Below are positions 1-8,659 of a stretch of 51,531 nt of DNA, one piece after another. A program made the translations under genes and the position numbers. The stretch comes from Flavobacteriales bacterium. GTDB lineage: Bacteria; Bacteroidota; Bacteroidia; CAIKAF01. Below the pieces are notes generated by a model that was not told the origin of the DNA, did no database searches, and saw only the letters and a program-made list of their open reading frames with translations. The stretch covers positions 1 to 51,531 of the forward strand of contig JANWWP010000004.1 of NCBI GenBank assembly GCA_025055575.1, in the 5' to 3' direction. How positions within the stretch are numbered: the first letter of the stretch is position 1; the number at the start of each line of letters is the position of its first letter.

Positions 1-472
1 GCCGTTCTTCTCGGCCCACATGAGATACATTCTCATCAGCATGGCGGCCCAGTCACAGCTTTCCGTGCCGCCGGCTCCGGCCGTAATCTGCAAAATTGCA
101 TCCATGGCATCTTCCGGTTTGGACAACATACGCTGCAATTCCAACTCCTGGATTTTTTTTTCAGCTTCGTTATATTGCTTTTCCAGTTCCTGGGCATCGC
201 CCTCCCCTTCCTTTTGGAATTCCAGCAGCACCAAAAGATCTTCCAGCGCGCGCTGGGCGTCTTCGAAGGCTTCTATTTTCTTGCGCAGTCCGGTTAGTTT
301 CTTGGAGACTTGTCCCGCTCTTTGGGCATCCTCCCAAAAAGACGGATCCGCGCTTTCTTTTTCTAACTCTTGTATTTGAATTTTCACCCCTTCGGGGTCA
401 AAGAAACCTCCTCAGCGCATCCAGGCGCTCTTCCAGCCCTTTGGCCTTATCTGAAGTGACACTTATTATCAT
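1..472 (-). CDS. prfB: Peptide chain release factor 2, 5' part, with programmed +1 frameshift
   Basis: Release factor 2 recognises UGA/UAA stop codons and triggers peptide release. Only the N-terminal part is present; the gene runs off the left edge. From ATG 472-470 the zero frame has 24 codons and then an in-frame TGA (400-398). Reading resumes in the +1 frame (CTT, then GAC after skipping one T), giving DPEGVKIQIQELE and onward. The edge-proximal sequence GGTESCDWAAMLMRMYL is the conserved RF2 segment before the GGQ domain. The site AGGAGG-TTT-CTT-TGA-C (412-397) has the same layout as the autoregulatory frameshift site of E. coli prfB, so low RF2 should favour the shift. The gene starts 13 bp after the PaiB-like gene stop and is probably cotranscribed with it. 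Confidence 0.93.
397..412 (-). promoter_or_regulatory. prfB +1 programmed frameshift site
   Basis: On the minus strand the order is a Shine-Dalgarno-like AGGAGG (412-407), TTT, the slippery CTT (403-401), then the TGA stop followed by C. TGA-C is a poorly terminating context. This matches the well-known RF2 autoregulation site in spacing and register. Confidence 0.9.
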
Positions 473-485
473 AGCGGGGTCAAAA

Positions 486-1103
486 TTAGGATTTTTCCAT
501 TTCGTGGGCAATCCAAAGATCTTCCGGACGCCCTCTGAGCCTGAGTCGTCGAATAATTTCCTGCCTGTCCTTACCGGATTTATTTTGCGATAATTTACAT
601 GTTGCCTCCACTTTGTCTATACTCATTTCAAACCCAAGGAGTTGCTTGTAATTAGCTTCCAGGTAACTTCCGGAGAGATTTTCGAGCCGCAAAGGATGGT
701 CTCTGTTGTATAGGCTTTCCAATTTCTCGTTCAGGAGATACAGGATATACCTAAGACGGGAAATGGAAACGGGCCGCGGGATGCCCTGGATGTGAACCGC
801 CACATAATTCATTGTGGACACTGCCGGAATGCCATACCAGGCGCCGGAAATATAGGCCGCCGGTGTGGAAAAAATGGCCAATGCCTGATTTTCCATACCA
901 CACATCTGTGCCTGAGGATTTGCCAAAGGCAAATGCCCCGCCAACACTTCCGCGCCTTCTTGATTTTGAAGCAGCAAAAAAGGAATGTGCGTGGCCCTCA
1001 ATCCTGAATCATCATGATGGACCAGGATGCCCATCGGGTTTTGTTGCACAAATTCGCGCCAAAATCCGGGCGAACTCACAGAAAAACAGGGATGCGGCAT
1101 CAT
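486..1103 (-). CDS. PaiB-like FMN-binding protein
   Basis: A 205-residue protein of the PaiB / FMN_bind_2 family, which adopts a flavin-reductase-like split barrel. It is often annotated as a negative transcriptional regulator, although a direct DNA-binding role is poorly established. Visible family motifs are GILVHHDDSGLRATHIPFLL near the N-terminus, the segment HLPLANPQ, the segment AYISGAWYGIP followed by NYVAVHIQG, and a C-terminal KLSQNKSGKDR. Length is normal for the family. The start CAT (1101-1103) overlaps the start codon of the divergent phosphodiesterase gene; a second Met follows directly. prfB lies just downstream. Confidence 0.85.
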   Translation of the reverse strand: MMPHPCFSVSSPGFWREFVQQNPMGILVHHDDSGLRATHIPFLLLQNQEGAEVLAGHLPLANPQAQMCGMENQALAIFSTPAAYISGAWYGIPAVSTMNYVAVHIQGIPRPVSISRLRYILYLLNEKLESLYNRDHPLRLENLSGSYLEANYKQLLGFEMSIDKVEATCKLSQNKSGKDRQEIIRRLRLRGRPEDLWIAHEMEKS

Positions 1104-1656
1104 GGAAAAGAAAATTTCAACTTATGAAGCATTACTACCCGAGAAAAAACGAATAAAACTAGGGGTTTTTTCCGACACCCATGGCAGTTTTCCTCCGGAG
1201 TTGTTGGATTTTTTCTCAGCCTGCGACGTGGTGCTCCATGCTGGCGATATTGGGGCCCTGGAATTGGCCGAGGCCTGGGAAAAAAGAGTCTGTTTCAAAG
1301 CGGTTTATGGGAACATTGACGGGGCCGAGGTGCGGCTGCGCTATCCCGAAATATGGCGGCTTGATTTGGGGGGCGCGCGCCTTCTGATGACCCACATTGC
1401 CGGCTACCCGGGCCACTACAACGCCCGCATCAAGCACATCTTAAGCATCGAAAAACCACAGATTGTCATTTGTGGGCACTCGCATATTTTGAAAATACAA
1501 TATGATGCTTGTTTGGGCCATCTTCACATCAATCCGGGGGCTTGCGGGCCGGTGGGATGGCATACCCGTCTCACGGCCGCAAGATTTGTTTTGGAGGATG
1601 GCAAACCTTCGGAGATGGAAATTTGGGATAAGCCCCGAAGAAAAATGGCATCATAA
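1102..1656 (+). CDS. YfcE/MJ0936-type metallophosphoesterase
   Basis: A 184-residue calcineurin-like phosphoesterase. Metal-binding motifs appear in order: GVFSDTHG (D and H), VLHAGDIG (GD), YGNID (GN), MTHIAGY (H) and ICGHSH (GHxH). This is the full set for a binuclear metal centre. Such proteins hydrolyse phosphodiesters in vitro; the natural substrate is generally unknown. I chose ATG 1102 because the reading frame upstream is covered by the opposite gene and carries no family motif. An in-frame start at 1027 is possible. The start codon overlaps that of the divergent PaiB-like gene by two bases. Confidence 0.88.
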   Translation: MEKKISTYEALLPEKKRIKLGVFSDTHGSFPPELLDFFSACDVVLHAGDIGALELAEAWEKRVCFKAVYGNIDGAEVRLRYPEIWRLDLGGARLLMTHIAGYPGHYNARIKHILSIEKPQIVICGHSHILKIQYDACLGHLHINPGACGPVGWHTRLTAARFVLEDGKPSEMEIWDKPRRKMAS

Positions 1657-1756
1657 TTGAGTTTTTGTTAATATTGCACCCTGATAGTTCCCCACGCTCC
1701 AACCGGAACTTTATCGTTTGACCTTAAGGATTCACAAAGCCCAATAACAAATACAC

Positions 1757-3538
1757 ATGTCGTTTTCCAAAGAAGATTTGGAAAAGAAGACCTTAGCCGA
1801 ACTTCGTGTACTGGCTGAACAGGTTGGCATTTCCAAAACACAAAATCTCCGAAAGCAACCGCTGATCGAAAAAATTCTGGAAGCACAGTCTTCTCTCCAA
1901 GCGGCCGAAGTAGCGGAACCCTCAGACCCTGAAAGCCCCGCTCCGGAAGCCGCCCATCGAAGGAAGCGCGTGCGCGTGATGCAAACACCCAAGCCTGCCG
2001 TTTCCACATCCCATGAAAATTCAAGGGGAGGTAATGCCAATCCCCAAGCCTTGGATACGGAACAGGCCTCCGGCAACCCAAATCAAAGAGAGACCCTGGC
2101 GCCGAAGTCTTCCTCCAGGCAGGAAAATCCCAAAGACTCAAGTGATAGCACAGAAGCCACACCGACTGCTATCCCCAGAACCCAGGATACCCCACAATCC
2201 ACTTCTGGAAACGGTTACACCCGCCAGTCCGGAGCTTCCCCTGCGCGATCTTTTGCGCCGCCCCGTAACAATCCCGAGGCCCTTCCCTCCCGCGAAGGCC
2301 CCTTTACGGCCATTCAAGGCCGTGACCGTCGAGCCGGAGAGTGGGTTTCCGGGCAAAAAAATCAAAATTTTGCGCCGCCGCCTCCCGCCAGCGCTTTCAA
2401 AGAACCGGAAATTTACAACCAGGAAGGCATTATTGAATGTGAAGGCGTCCTGGAATTGGCGCCGGAAGGCTATGGCTTTTTAAGGTCTTCGGATTACAAT
2501 TATCTGCCTTCGCCGGACGACGTATTTGTGGCTCAAAACCAAATCAAGTATTTCGGGCTTCGCACGGGGGATACCATTCTTGGGACCGTTCGTCCCCCCA
2601 GAGAAGGCGAAAAATATTTTCCCTTAGTAAAAATCAAATCGATCAACGGTTTCAAACCCGAAGATATCCGCGACCGGGTGCCTTTTGACCATCTGAAACC
2701 TTTGTTTCCTTACGAAAAACTCAAACTCACTCAGCACAAACACGAAACACTTTCCACCCGTATCATGGACCTTTTCTGTCCCATAGGAAAGGGCCAGCGG
2801 GGTATGATTGTGGCCCAGCCAAAAACAGGAAAGACCATGCTGCTCAAGGAGGTGGCCAATGCGATAGCCGAAAACCACCCGGAAGTGTATTTGATTGTCC
2901 TTCTTGTGGATGAACGTCCGGAAGAAGTGACCGATATGGAACGCAGTGTGAACGCCGAGGTAGTGGCCTCCACTTTTGACGAACCGGCCGAAAGACATGT
3001 GCGCGTGGCCGCCATTGTGCTGGAAAAAGCCAAACGGCTGGTGGAGTGCGGACACGACGTGGTGATATTGCTGGATTCCCTTACCCGTCTGGCCAGAGCC
3101 CACAATACCGTGGCGCCGGCTTCAGGCAAAGTCTTGTCCGGCGGGGTGGATTCTAACGCTTTGCACAAGCCTAAAAAGTTTTTTGGGGCCGCCCGAAAAA
3201 TAGAGAATGGCGGGTCTCTCACCATCATTGCCACGGCCCTCATAGACACCGGCAGCAAGATGGATGAAGTGATATTTGAAGAATTCAAAGGCACCGGCAA
3301 CATGGAACTTCAATTGGACCGGCGCTTGGCCAACAAACGCATTTTCCCGGCTATCGACATCAACGCTTCCAGCACCCGGCGGGACGATCTGCTCCTGGCC
3401 AAAGAGACCCTGAACCGCACCTGGATTCTGCGCAACCTTCTGGCAGAAATGACTCCCGTGGAAGCCATGGAGTTTGTGCGCGAACGAATGCGCGGCACCA
3501 AAACCAATGAGGAGTTTCTAAAAAGCATGAATGACTGA
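1757..3538 (+). CDS. rho: Transcription termination factor Rho
   Basis: 593 residues; a hexameric RNA-dependent ATPase that terminates transcription. Order: Rho_N helical domain (1-45), a low-complexity stretch rich in P, S, N, R and Q (about 48-215), the cold-shock RNA-binding domain (about 225-297, with [20 protein letters not shown]), and the RecA-type ATPase. The Walker A motif is AQPKTGKT (353-360), Walker B is DVVILLD (434-440), and the Q-loop region [19 protein letters not shown] (462-480) is intact. E. coli Rho has 419 residues; the extra length is almost all the disordered insertion, a pattern common in Bacteroidota. The next gene overlaps the stop by 8 bp. Confidence 0.97.
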   Translation: MSFSKEDLEKKTLAELRVLAEQVGISKTQNLRKQPLIEKILEAQSSLQAAEVAEPSDPESPAPEAAHRRKRVRVMQTPKPAVSTSHENSRGGNANPQALDTEQASGNPNQRETLAPKSSSRQENPKDSSDSTEATPTAIPRTQDTPQSTSGNGYTRQSGASPARSFAPPRNNPEALPSREGPFTAIQGRDRRAGEWVSGQKNQNFAPPPPASAFKEPEIYNQEGIIECEGVLELAPEGYGFLRSSDYNYLPSPDDVFVAQNQIKYFGLRTGDTILGTVRPPREGEKYFPLVKIKSINGFKPEDIRDRVPFDHLKPLFPYEKLKLTQHKHETLSTRIMDLFCPIGKGQRGMIVAQPKTGKTMLLKEVANAIAENHPEVYLIVLLVDERPEEVTDMERSVNAEVVASTFDEPAERHVRVAAIVLEKAKRLVECGHDVVILLDSLTRLARAHNTVAPASGKVLSGGVDSNALHKPKKFFGAARKIENGGSLTIIATALIDTGSKMDEVIFEEFKGTGNMELQLDRRLANKRIFPAIDINASSTRRDDLLLAKETLNRTWILRNLLAEMTPVEAMEFVRERMRGTKTNEEFLKSMND

Positions 3539-4040
3539 GCCGGCCCGCTCTCCTTCCCTGCTTAAAGGTTCTTTGGCCCTTTTAATCAGCGCTTTGTATC
3601 TGGTGTACAAAGGGGGGCTTTTTGTGACGGGCTTGAAAAGCCATCCTATTTTCTCATTGTTTCCCCCATGGCCCTTGCTTTTGGGTCTTTCGGTGGTGAT
3701 GGCTATTGATAATCTGCGCGACAGCGCCTCCGAAAGTTTTATTTATTATTTTAAAAAAAATGCCCGCTTCAGCCTTCTGACAGCCCTTTTCACAACACTC
3801 ACGGTGTGGATATACTACCAATGGATAGACGTCAGCGCTTTTCAGGAAATGATTGAACAGCGCATGGAAGCCTTTAAACAACAACCTCGAAATATTCCGG
3901 CGGAAGAATTTGAAAAAAATCTGCACCGGATTTTTAATCCTTTTTTTTATTCGACCATGACTCTCAGCGGCCTGGGCGCTTTTGGGCTCTTGATGAGCGC
4001 CGGAATTGCCGCTTTAAAGAAATTTCTAAAAATCAGATAA
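3531..4040 (+). CDS. DUF4199-like inner membrane protein
   Basis: 169 residues with about four hydrophobic segments: residues ~12-32, ~44-62, ~80-97 and ~142-163. Between the last two lies a hydrophilic stretch rich in E, Q and F. The layout, with the third segment running into a [13 protein letters not shown]-type motif and a final glycine/alanine-rich helix, resembles DUF4199 proteins of Bacteroidota, whose function is unknown. It overlaps the rho stop codon region by 8 bp, so it is probably translated from the same transcript. Assignment to DUF4199 is by general likeness only. Confidence 0.7.
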   Translation: MTEPARSPSLLKGSLALLISALYLVYKGGLFVTGLKSHPIFSLFPPWPLLLGLSVVMAIDNLRDSASESFIYYFKKNARFSLLTALFTTLTVWIYYQWIDVSAFQEMIEQRMEAFKQQPRNIPAEEFEKNLHRIFNPFFYSTMTLSGLGAFGLLMSAGIAALKKFLKIR

Positions 4041-4051
4041 AATCGGGCATA

Positions 4052-4081
4052 TTGTTGCCCTCTGGCCTTTAATTATTTTTG
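4052..4081 (+). promoter_or_regulatory. Bacteroidota-type promoter of the lpxC/fabZ operon
   Basis: TTG (4052-4054), 19 bp, then TATTTTTG (4074-4081). This matches the -33 TTG / -7 TAnnTTTG consensus known for Bacteroides and Flavobacterium. The predicted start of transcription is about 30 bases upstream of the ATG at 4118. Confidence 0.55.
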
Positions 4082-4117
4082 TCGGCCTAAAAAATCGTTA
4101 AAGACGCACTTCCGTAC

Positions 4118-5518
4118 ATGTTGGAATTTCAAAAGACGCTCCGCCAAGCCGTCTCTTTAAGCGGTCAGGGGCTTCATTCCGGGCGCACCGTCACGGCCAC
4201 CGTTAAACCGGCCCGGCCCAACTCTGGCATTGTGTTCCTCCGGACCGACCAAAATAAACCTGCAGAAATCAAGGCTTTGGCCGATTATGTCAGCGAAACC
4301 CATCGGGGCACCACCCTCACTCAGGGCTCCGTGTCGGTGCAAACGGTGGAACATATTCTTTCGGCTTTTGTGGGGTTGGGCGTGGACAATGCCATCGTCG
4401 AGATTGACGGTCCCGAAGTGCCCATACTGGACGGTTCCGCCCGGCCTTTTGTGCGTGCCATGACTGAAGCAGGACTGGAAGTTCAGGATGAACTTAAAGA
4501 CACTTTTGCTCTTCAGGAAACCCTCACCCTTCGGGATGACGCCACAGGCTCTTTCATCACGGCCACGCCAGCCGCCCAAAGCACTTACACCGTGACGGTG
4601 GATTATGGGAATAATGTGATCCCCACCCAGAACGCCCAATTCACCGCCGGTCCCGGATTCGTGGAAGAAATTGCCGGGTCCCGCACCTTCGTATTCTTGC
4701 ATGAGCTCGAAATGCTGTACAATGCTGGGCTCATAAAAGGAGGAGATTTGAGCAACGCGATTGTGTACGTGGAACGGATGATAGAACAAAAAGTATTGAA
4801 GCATCTGAGAGAAAAACACAATCTCCCCGACCTCAGCATCGAACGCGGGGCCATTTTAAGTCAGGAGCCTCTGCGCTACGAAAATGAACCGGCGCGCCAT
4901 AAAATACTGGACCTGATGGGTGACTTGCATTTATGTGGTTTCCCGGTAAAAGCCCACTTTTACGCTTACAAACCAGGTCACAAAATCAATTGCGCTTTTG
5001 CCCGGCTCCTGAGAGAGCATATCAAAAAGAAAAGAGCTGAGCGGGCCATGCCCCATATTGACTTCAACGACACGCCGGTGTACGACAGTCAAAAAATACA
5101 GGCCCTTCTTCCCCATCGTTATCCCTTTCTTTTGGTAGATAAAATTCTGGAACTCAGCGACACTTTCGTAGTAGGAGTGAAAAACATCACCTTAAATGAA
5201 GTGCAATTCTTAGGACATTTTCCGGGGAACCCGGTGATGCCGGGCGTGCTGCTGATAGAAGCCATGGCCCAGGTGGGAGGCATACTGGTGATGAACACTG
5301 TGGACAACCCAGCCGATTACACACCGTATTTTCTTCGGGTGGACAGCGTGAAATTCAAGCGGAAAGTGGTGCCCGGAGATACTGTAATTTTCATAAATAA
5401 ATTGACAGCCCCCATCCGCCGGGGTTTGTGCCAAATGCGAGGCCAGGCTTTTGTGGACGGCCGGCTTGTGATGGAGGGTGAATTAATGGCCCAATTGGTG
5501 AAAAACGGAACGGCGTGA
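4118..5518 (+). CDS. lpxC-fabZ: Bifunctional UDP-3-O-acyl-GlcNAc deacetylase / 3-hydroxyacyl-ACP dehydratase
   Basis: 466 residues joining two enzymes. LpxC (about 1-305) performs the committed deacetylation of lipid A synthesis; FabZ (about 320-466) dehydrates 3-hydroxyacyl-ACP in fatty acid synthesis. LpxC residues are visible: E78-H79, H261 and D265 (zinc ligands in HKILDLMGD) and catalytic H288 in KPGHK. FabZ shows LPHRYPFLLVDK, catalytic H367 in GHFPG and E381 in LIEAMAQ. The fusion is characteristic of Bacteroidota. It is first in an operon with lpxA (GTGA overlap) and an ABC ATPase. lpxD, often just upstream in this phylum, is not in the window. Confidence 0.97.
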   Translation: MLEFQKTLRQAVSLSGQGLHSGRTVTATVKPARPNSGIVFLRTDQNKPAEIKALADYVSETHRGTTLTQGSVSVQTVEHILSAFVGLGVDNAIVEIDGPEVPILDGSARPFVRAMTEAGLEVQDELKDTFALQETLTLRDDATGSFITATPAAQSTYTVTVDYGNNVIPTQNAQFTAGPGFVEEIAGSRTFVFLHELEMLYNAGLIKGGDLSNAIVYVERMIEQKVLKHLREKHNLPDLSIERGAILSQEPLRYENEPARHKILDLMGDLHLCGFPVKAHFYAYKPGHKINCAFARLLREHIKKKRAERAMPHIDFNDTPVYDSQKIQALLPHRYPFLLVDKILELSDTFVVGVKNITLNEVQFLGHFPGNPVMPGVLLIEAMAQVGGILVMNTVDNPADYTPYFLRVDSVKFKRKVVPGDTVIFINKLTAPIRRGLCQMRGQAFVDGRLVMEGELMAQLVKNGTA

Positions 5519-6312
5519 TTCAACCGCTGGCTTTCATTCACCCTTCGGCCCGCATTGCAGAAAATGTGATCATCGACCCTTTTACGGTGATACATAAAAA
5601 TGTGGAAATCGGTGAAGGCACTTGGATCGGGTCGAACGTTACTATTATGGAGGGAGCCCGTATCGGACGAAATTGCCGAATTTTTCCAGGCGCCGTGATT
5701 TCAGCCATTCCACAAGATTTAAAATTCCGGGGCGAGGAAACCACAGCTGTGATTGGCGACGGCACTACGATCCGGGAATTTGTGACCATTAACCGGGGTA
5801 CGGCCGACCGGTTTACCACCCGCATCGGGGCCGGTTGTCTCATCATGGCTTATGTGCATGTGGCCCATGATTGTATCATCGGCGATCACTGTATCTTGGC
5901 GAATGGGGTCACCATGGCCGGACATGTTCAGATTGGCGATTATGCCAACATCGGCGGCCTCACCGCCATACAACAGTTTGTGAGTATCGGCGCCCACAGC
6001 TATGTGGCCGGTGGTTCGTTGGTGCGAAAAGATATACCCCCCTACGTGAAAGCGGCCAAGGAGCCCATCAGTTATATGGGTGTGAATTCGGTGGGACTTA
6101 GGCGCCGCGGCTTTCCGGATTCCAAAATTGCCGAAGTGCAGGAAATTTACCGCACGCTCTACTTAAAAAATTACAACATCAGCAAGGCTCTGGAAATCAT
6201 TGAAACAGAAATGCCGCCTTCGCCCGAAAGGGATGAAATCCTTCTTTTTATTCAGAAATCCAAGAAAGGTATCATGAAGCGGCATGCCCAGGACAACGAC
6301 GAAGCGGTATGA
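5515..6312 (+). CDS. lpxA: Acyl-ACP--UDP-N-acetylglucosamine O-acyltransferase
   Basis: 265 residues; the first acyl transfer of lipid A synthesis. The N-terminal two-thirds is a left-handed beta helix of hexapeptide repeats (for example the segments HPSARIAENVIIDPFTVI and GEGTWIGSNVTIMEGARIG). The stretch MAYVHVAHDCIIGDHC carries the catalytic histidine region, and the C-terminal helical tail (GLRRRGFPDSKIAEVQEIYR) is typical of LpxA. The start is GTG at 5515, overlapping the lpxC-fabZ stop (GTGA), which fits translational coupling. Length is normal for the family. Confidence 0.96.
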   Translation: MIQPLAFIHPSARIAENVIIDPFTVIHKNVEIGEGTWIGSNVTIMEGARIGRNCRIFPGAVISAIPQDLKFRGEETTAVIGDGTTIREFVTINRGTADRFTTRIGAGCLIMAYVHVAHDCIIGDHCILANGVTMAGHVQIGDYANIGGLTAIQQFVSIGAHSYVAGGSLVRKDIPPYVKAAKEPISYMGVNSVGLRRRGFPDSKIAEVQEIYRTLYLKNYNISKALEIIETEMPPSPERDEILLFIQKSKKGIMKRHAQDNDEAV

Positions 6313-6941
6313 CAGGCATACGGGCGGAAGGCGTTTTTAAATTTTTCGGCCCTTCCTGTGTGCTCCGTAATCTCAGTTTTCAATACCATGCCCCTCAGTC
6401 TGTGTGGATAGCCGGAGCCAACGGCCGTGGAAAGAGCACATTATTGGCGCTTATGAGTGGTATCATATCCCCGGAGAAAGGCCACATCACCTTTTTCAAA
6501 GATCACAAATCCGTGTCTCCTGAAATCTGGCGCCACCTGATTGCTTTTGCAGCGCCCTACCAAAGCCTTCCGGATTGGCTTACGGTGGAAGAAATAATCC
6601 ATTTTCAGTCGGCATTCAGACCTTGGCATCCTGCGCTGACAGCGCACGATATTCCGGCATTATGTCGGCTTGAGCGGCATCGGCATCAGCGCCTGCATGC
6701 TCTTTCTTCAGGCATGCGTCAACGCCTGCGCCTTGCATTGGCCTGGGCCATGGACAGCCAGGTGCTCCTTCTGGACGAACCTTGCGCCCACCTGGACGCT
6801 GAAGGAGAAAACTGGTACTTGTCTCTTTATGAAATGCTGGGAGCACACAAACTAATCCTTGTAGCTTCCAACAACACCCCGGCAGAAAGGGCTTTCTGCA
6901 CTGAAAAGTTGGATCTGGATACAATGAGCCTGAGCGATTAA
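6309..6941 (+). CDS. ABC transporter ATP-binding protein
   Basis: A 210-residue stand-alone ATPase subunit. Walker A is GANGRGKST, the signature is LSSGMRQRL, and Walker B is VLLLDEP followed by CAHLD, so all nucleotide-binding motifs are present. It overlaps lpxA by 4 bp (ATGA) and has no permease beside it in the window. The transported substrate cannot be told; its place after the lipid A genes hints at an envelope role, which is inference only. Confidence 0.9.
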   Translation: MTGIRAEGVFKFFGPSCVLRNLSFQYHAPQSVWIAGANGRGKSTLLALMSGIISPEKGHITFFKDHKSVSPEIWRHLIAFAAPYQSLPDWLTVEEIIHFQSAFRPWHPALTAHDIPALCRLERHRHQRLHALSSGMRQRLRLALAWAMDSQVLLLDEPCAHLDAEGENWYLSLYEMLGAHKLILVASNNTPAERAFCTEKLDLDTMSLSD

Positions 6942-6958
6942 AAACTTGCAATAGCCCC

Positions 6959-7405
6959 CTAAATTTTCACAGCTTGCCGACACAACAAGCGCCAGCGGCG
7001 GTTGATTTTATGGTAGGTTTCTGTGAACAATAGCGGCACTGAAAAGGCTTGTCCCGCCACCGCCCCGGCAAAGAAACCTTCTCCCATCACCACGCAAGTC
7101 TTTCGATGGCACCAACATTGCAACTTTTCCGGCAGAATACGTACCGAGGACAACACCAATTTTTGGCTTTTCAAATCTTCCAAAAGTTCAGCCCGCGTCT
7201 GGGTCCACCCATTTGAATGAATGTAGCGGGCGGCCGGGTGCAGTGTTGCTTCCAGCGAATCCCATCGTCCTTGCACCATCCAGTCAAACTTTGCCTGAAC
7301 AAGGCGCTGTATTTGTGAACATTTATCTTTTTGGGCACATGCGACCTCATATCTGGCCATGCACAAAATACAAAGAAGCCCCAAATTCCACAAAAATCCT
7401 TGCAT
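6959..7405 (-). CDS. Secreted NTF2-like (SnoaL/DUF4440-type) protein
   Basis: 148 residues with an N-terminal hydrophobic signal segment ending near VACAQ (about residue 25), so it is likely exported to the periplasm. The rest looks like a small NTF2-fold domain, with VQAKFDWMVQGRWDSLEATLHPAARYIHSNG at its start (quoted here only as a region, residues ~35-66) and a C-terminal segment ending RRWRLLCRQAVKI. Such domains bind small ligands or act as isomerases, but no function can be assigned. It converges with the ABC ATPase gene and lies downstream of the Mpo1-like gene on the same strand. Confidence 0.7.
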   Translation of the reverse strand: MQGFLWNLGLLCILCMARYEVACAQKDKCSQIQRLVQAKFDWMVQGRWDSLEATLHPAARYIHSNGWTQTRAELLEDLKSQKLVLSSVRILPEKLQCWCHRKTCVVMGEGFFAGAVAGQAFSVPLLFTETYHKINRRWRLLCRQAVKI

Positions 7406-7419
7406 TGGTTAGGGTTTTT

Positions 7420-7776
7420 TCAGGCCAAGGCGACCAGCCGATCCCGCTGGCGCAAAGCTTCGCGTCGGCGTTCCGGAAGACGCCCCGTAAAGGCATGCCA
7501 CAACATCACAAAGTCGCTGGCAAAACTCCACAAGGGATAACGAAAGGTAGCCGGTTTATTTTTTTCAAAAAAGAAATGCCCCACCCAGGCAAAGCCGTAG
7601 CCTATGGGCAGCACAAACAACAACCCCAGCCAATATCCTCGCAAAAGACAATAAGCCAGCCACACCAAGGCCAAAGAAGTGCCCAGCAGATGAAGGCCTC
7701 GGCACACGGGATGGTTGTGCTCATTCAGGTAATACAAGTAAAAGTCGGAATATGTTTGGATACCTTTTTTTCTCAT
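7420..7776 (-). CDS. DUF962 / Mpo1-like membrane protein
   Basis: 118 residues beginning MRKKGIQTYSDFYLYYLNEH, followed by a histidine-rich N-terminal motif (NHPVCRGLHLLGT) and two hydrophobic helices (LALVWLAYCLL and GLLFVLPIGYGFAWVGHFFFE), then the conserved PATFRYPLWS. This matches DUF962, the family of yeast Mpo1, a dioxygenase in 2-hydroxy fatty acid breakdown. The start is ATG 7776; the open frame continues upstream over the divergent SixA gene without family similarity. It lies 14 bp upstream of the NTF2-like gene. Confidence 0.85.
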   Translation of the reverse strand: MRKKGIQTYSDFYLYYLNEHNHPVCRGLHLLGTSLALVWLAYCLLRGYWLGLLFVLPIGYGFAWVGHFFFEKNKPATFRYPLWSFASDFVMLWHAFTGRLPERRREALRQRDRLVALA

Positions 7777-7846
7777 ACCCTGGTCCAAAACCTTATCAAA
7801 AATATCAATTTTGAGCGAATTTTCGGTTTCTTTTTCTTCTTGTGCA

Positions 7847-8344
7847 ATGAAAGAACTTTTGTTAGTCCGCCACGCCAAAAGCGACTGGGACAAACCGCAT
7901 TTGTCCGACCACGAAAGACCTCTGAACAAAAGGGGCCACCGGGCCGCCACCGCCATGGGGGTGTTATGGGCCGGAATTCTCCGGCCGCCCGACCTTATTG
8001 TCAGCTCCTCCGCCCGCCGGGCGCTGGACACTGCGCATTATTTTGCCCGGGCCTGGAGAATACCGGAAGCTGACATTCGTCAGGACGACCACCTTTATCT
8101 GGCCACACCGCATAGTTGGCTGCATATCGTTCGTAAGCTTCCGGATTCGGCCGGGCTGGTGGCCATGTTTGGCCACAACGAAGGCATATCTGAATTTGTG
8201 GCTTTTTTACTGGGCCGCACCTTCGTTTCCATGCCCACCTGCGCGGGCGTGTGGCTCCAGATGGCCATAGATGCCTGGGCCGACGTCTCCGAAGACCTGG
8301 CTACCCTGCAGCGTTACGAATTTCCCAAAAAATATGGCCTTTAA
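7847..8344 (+). CDS. SixA-like histidine phosphatase
   Basis: 165 residues of the histidine phosphatase superfamily. LLVRHAKSDW at the N-terminus carries the catalytic RH(A/G) motif, IVSSSARRALDTA the conserved arginine, and MFGHNEG the second histidine. RHAKSxW and GHNEG are typical of the SixA branch, known for removing phosphate from histidine on phosphotransfer domains. The start is ATG 7847; the upstream frame extension has no similarity. It is divergent from the Mpo1-like gene with 70 bp between start codons. Confidence 0.87.
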   Translation: MKELLLVRHAKSDWDKPHLSDHERPLNKRGHRAATAMGVLWAGILRPPDLIVSSSARRALDTAHYFARAWRIPEADIRQDDHLYLATPHSWLHIVRKLPDSAGLVAMFGHNEGISEFVAFLLGRTFVSMPTCAGVWLQMAIDAWADVSEDLATLQRYEFPKKYGL

Positions 8345-8401
8345 AAAAAGTTGCTCAACCCGGAGAGCTGATTTATGTTATTTTGTACATTTGAATACCC
8401 C

Positions 8402-8620
8402 ATGGACCGCGCCCATTTCTCAGTATTTATCACCACTCTTGCCCTCTTGGTGTACATTCTGCTCACCCATTACGAACCTTGGTTACCTATTGTTTTTGGA
8501 GCTTTTCTTGGATTACATGTTCTGTACTTCTATATGATATACACTGTCCTGCGCCACGGAAAAGCCAGTGCGTACACTTTTGAGGACCGCATGTATGAAG
8601 ACTACGAAGTGAAGCCTTAG
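8402..8620 (+). CDS. Small two-helix membrane protein
   Basis: 72 residues from ATG 8402 (an ATG at 8375 in the same frame would add nine). Two hydrophobic segments, FSVFITTLALLVYILLTHY and a region around PIVFGAFLGLHVLYFYMIYTV, are followed by a short charged tail ending DRMYEDYEVKP. It looks like a genuine small inner-membrane protein but I do not recognise a family. A TACATTTG box (8386-8393), a -7-like motif, lies just before ATG 8402 without a clear -33 partner. Confidence 0.55.
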   Translation: MDRAHFSVFITTLALLVYILLTHYEPWLPIVFGAFLGLHVLYFYMIYTVLRHGKASAYTFEDRMYEDYEVKP

Positions 8621-8659
8621 AACTCCGCGTCAATCTTTGATTTTTCTACGGTAACCTTT

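Noticed and set aside
4118-5518. LpxC-FabZ fusion as a novel protein
   Set aside because: The fusion is well known in Bacteroidota; it is useful for taxonomy but not new.
7213-8073. Long plus-strand open frame (286 residues) opposite the Mpo1-like and NTF2-like genes
   Set aside because: It runs antisense through genes with recognised motifs and shows none itself.
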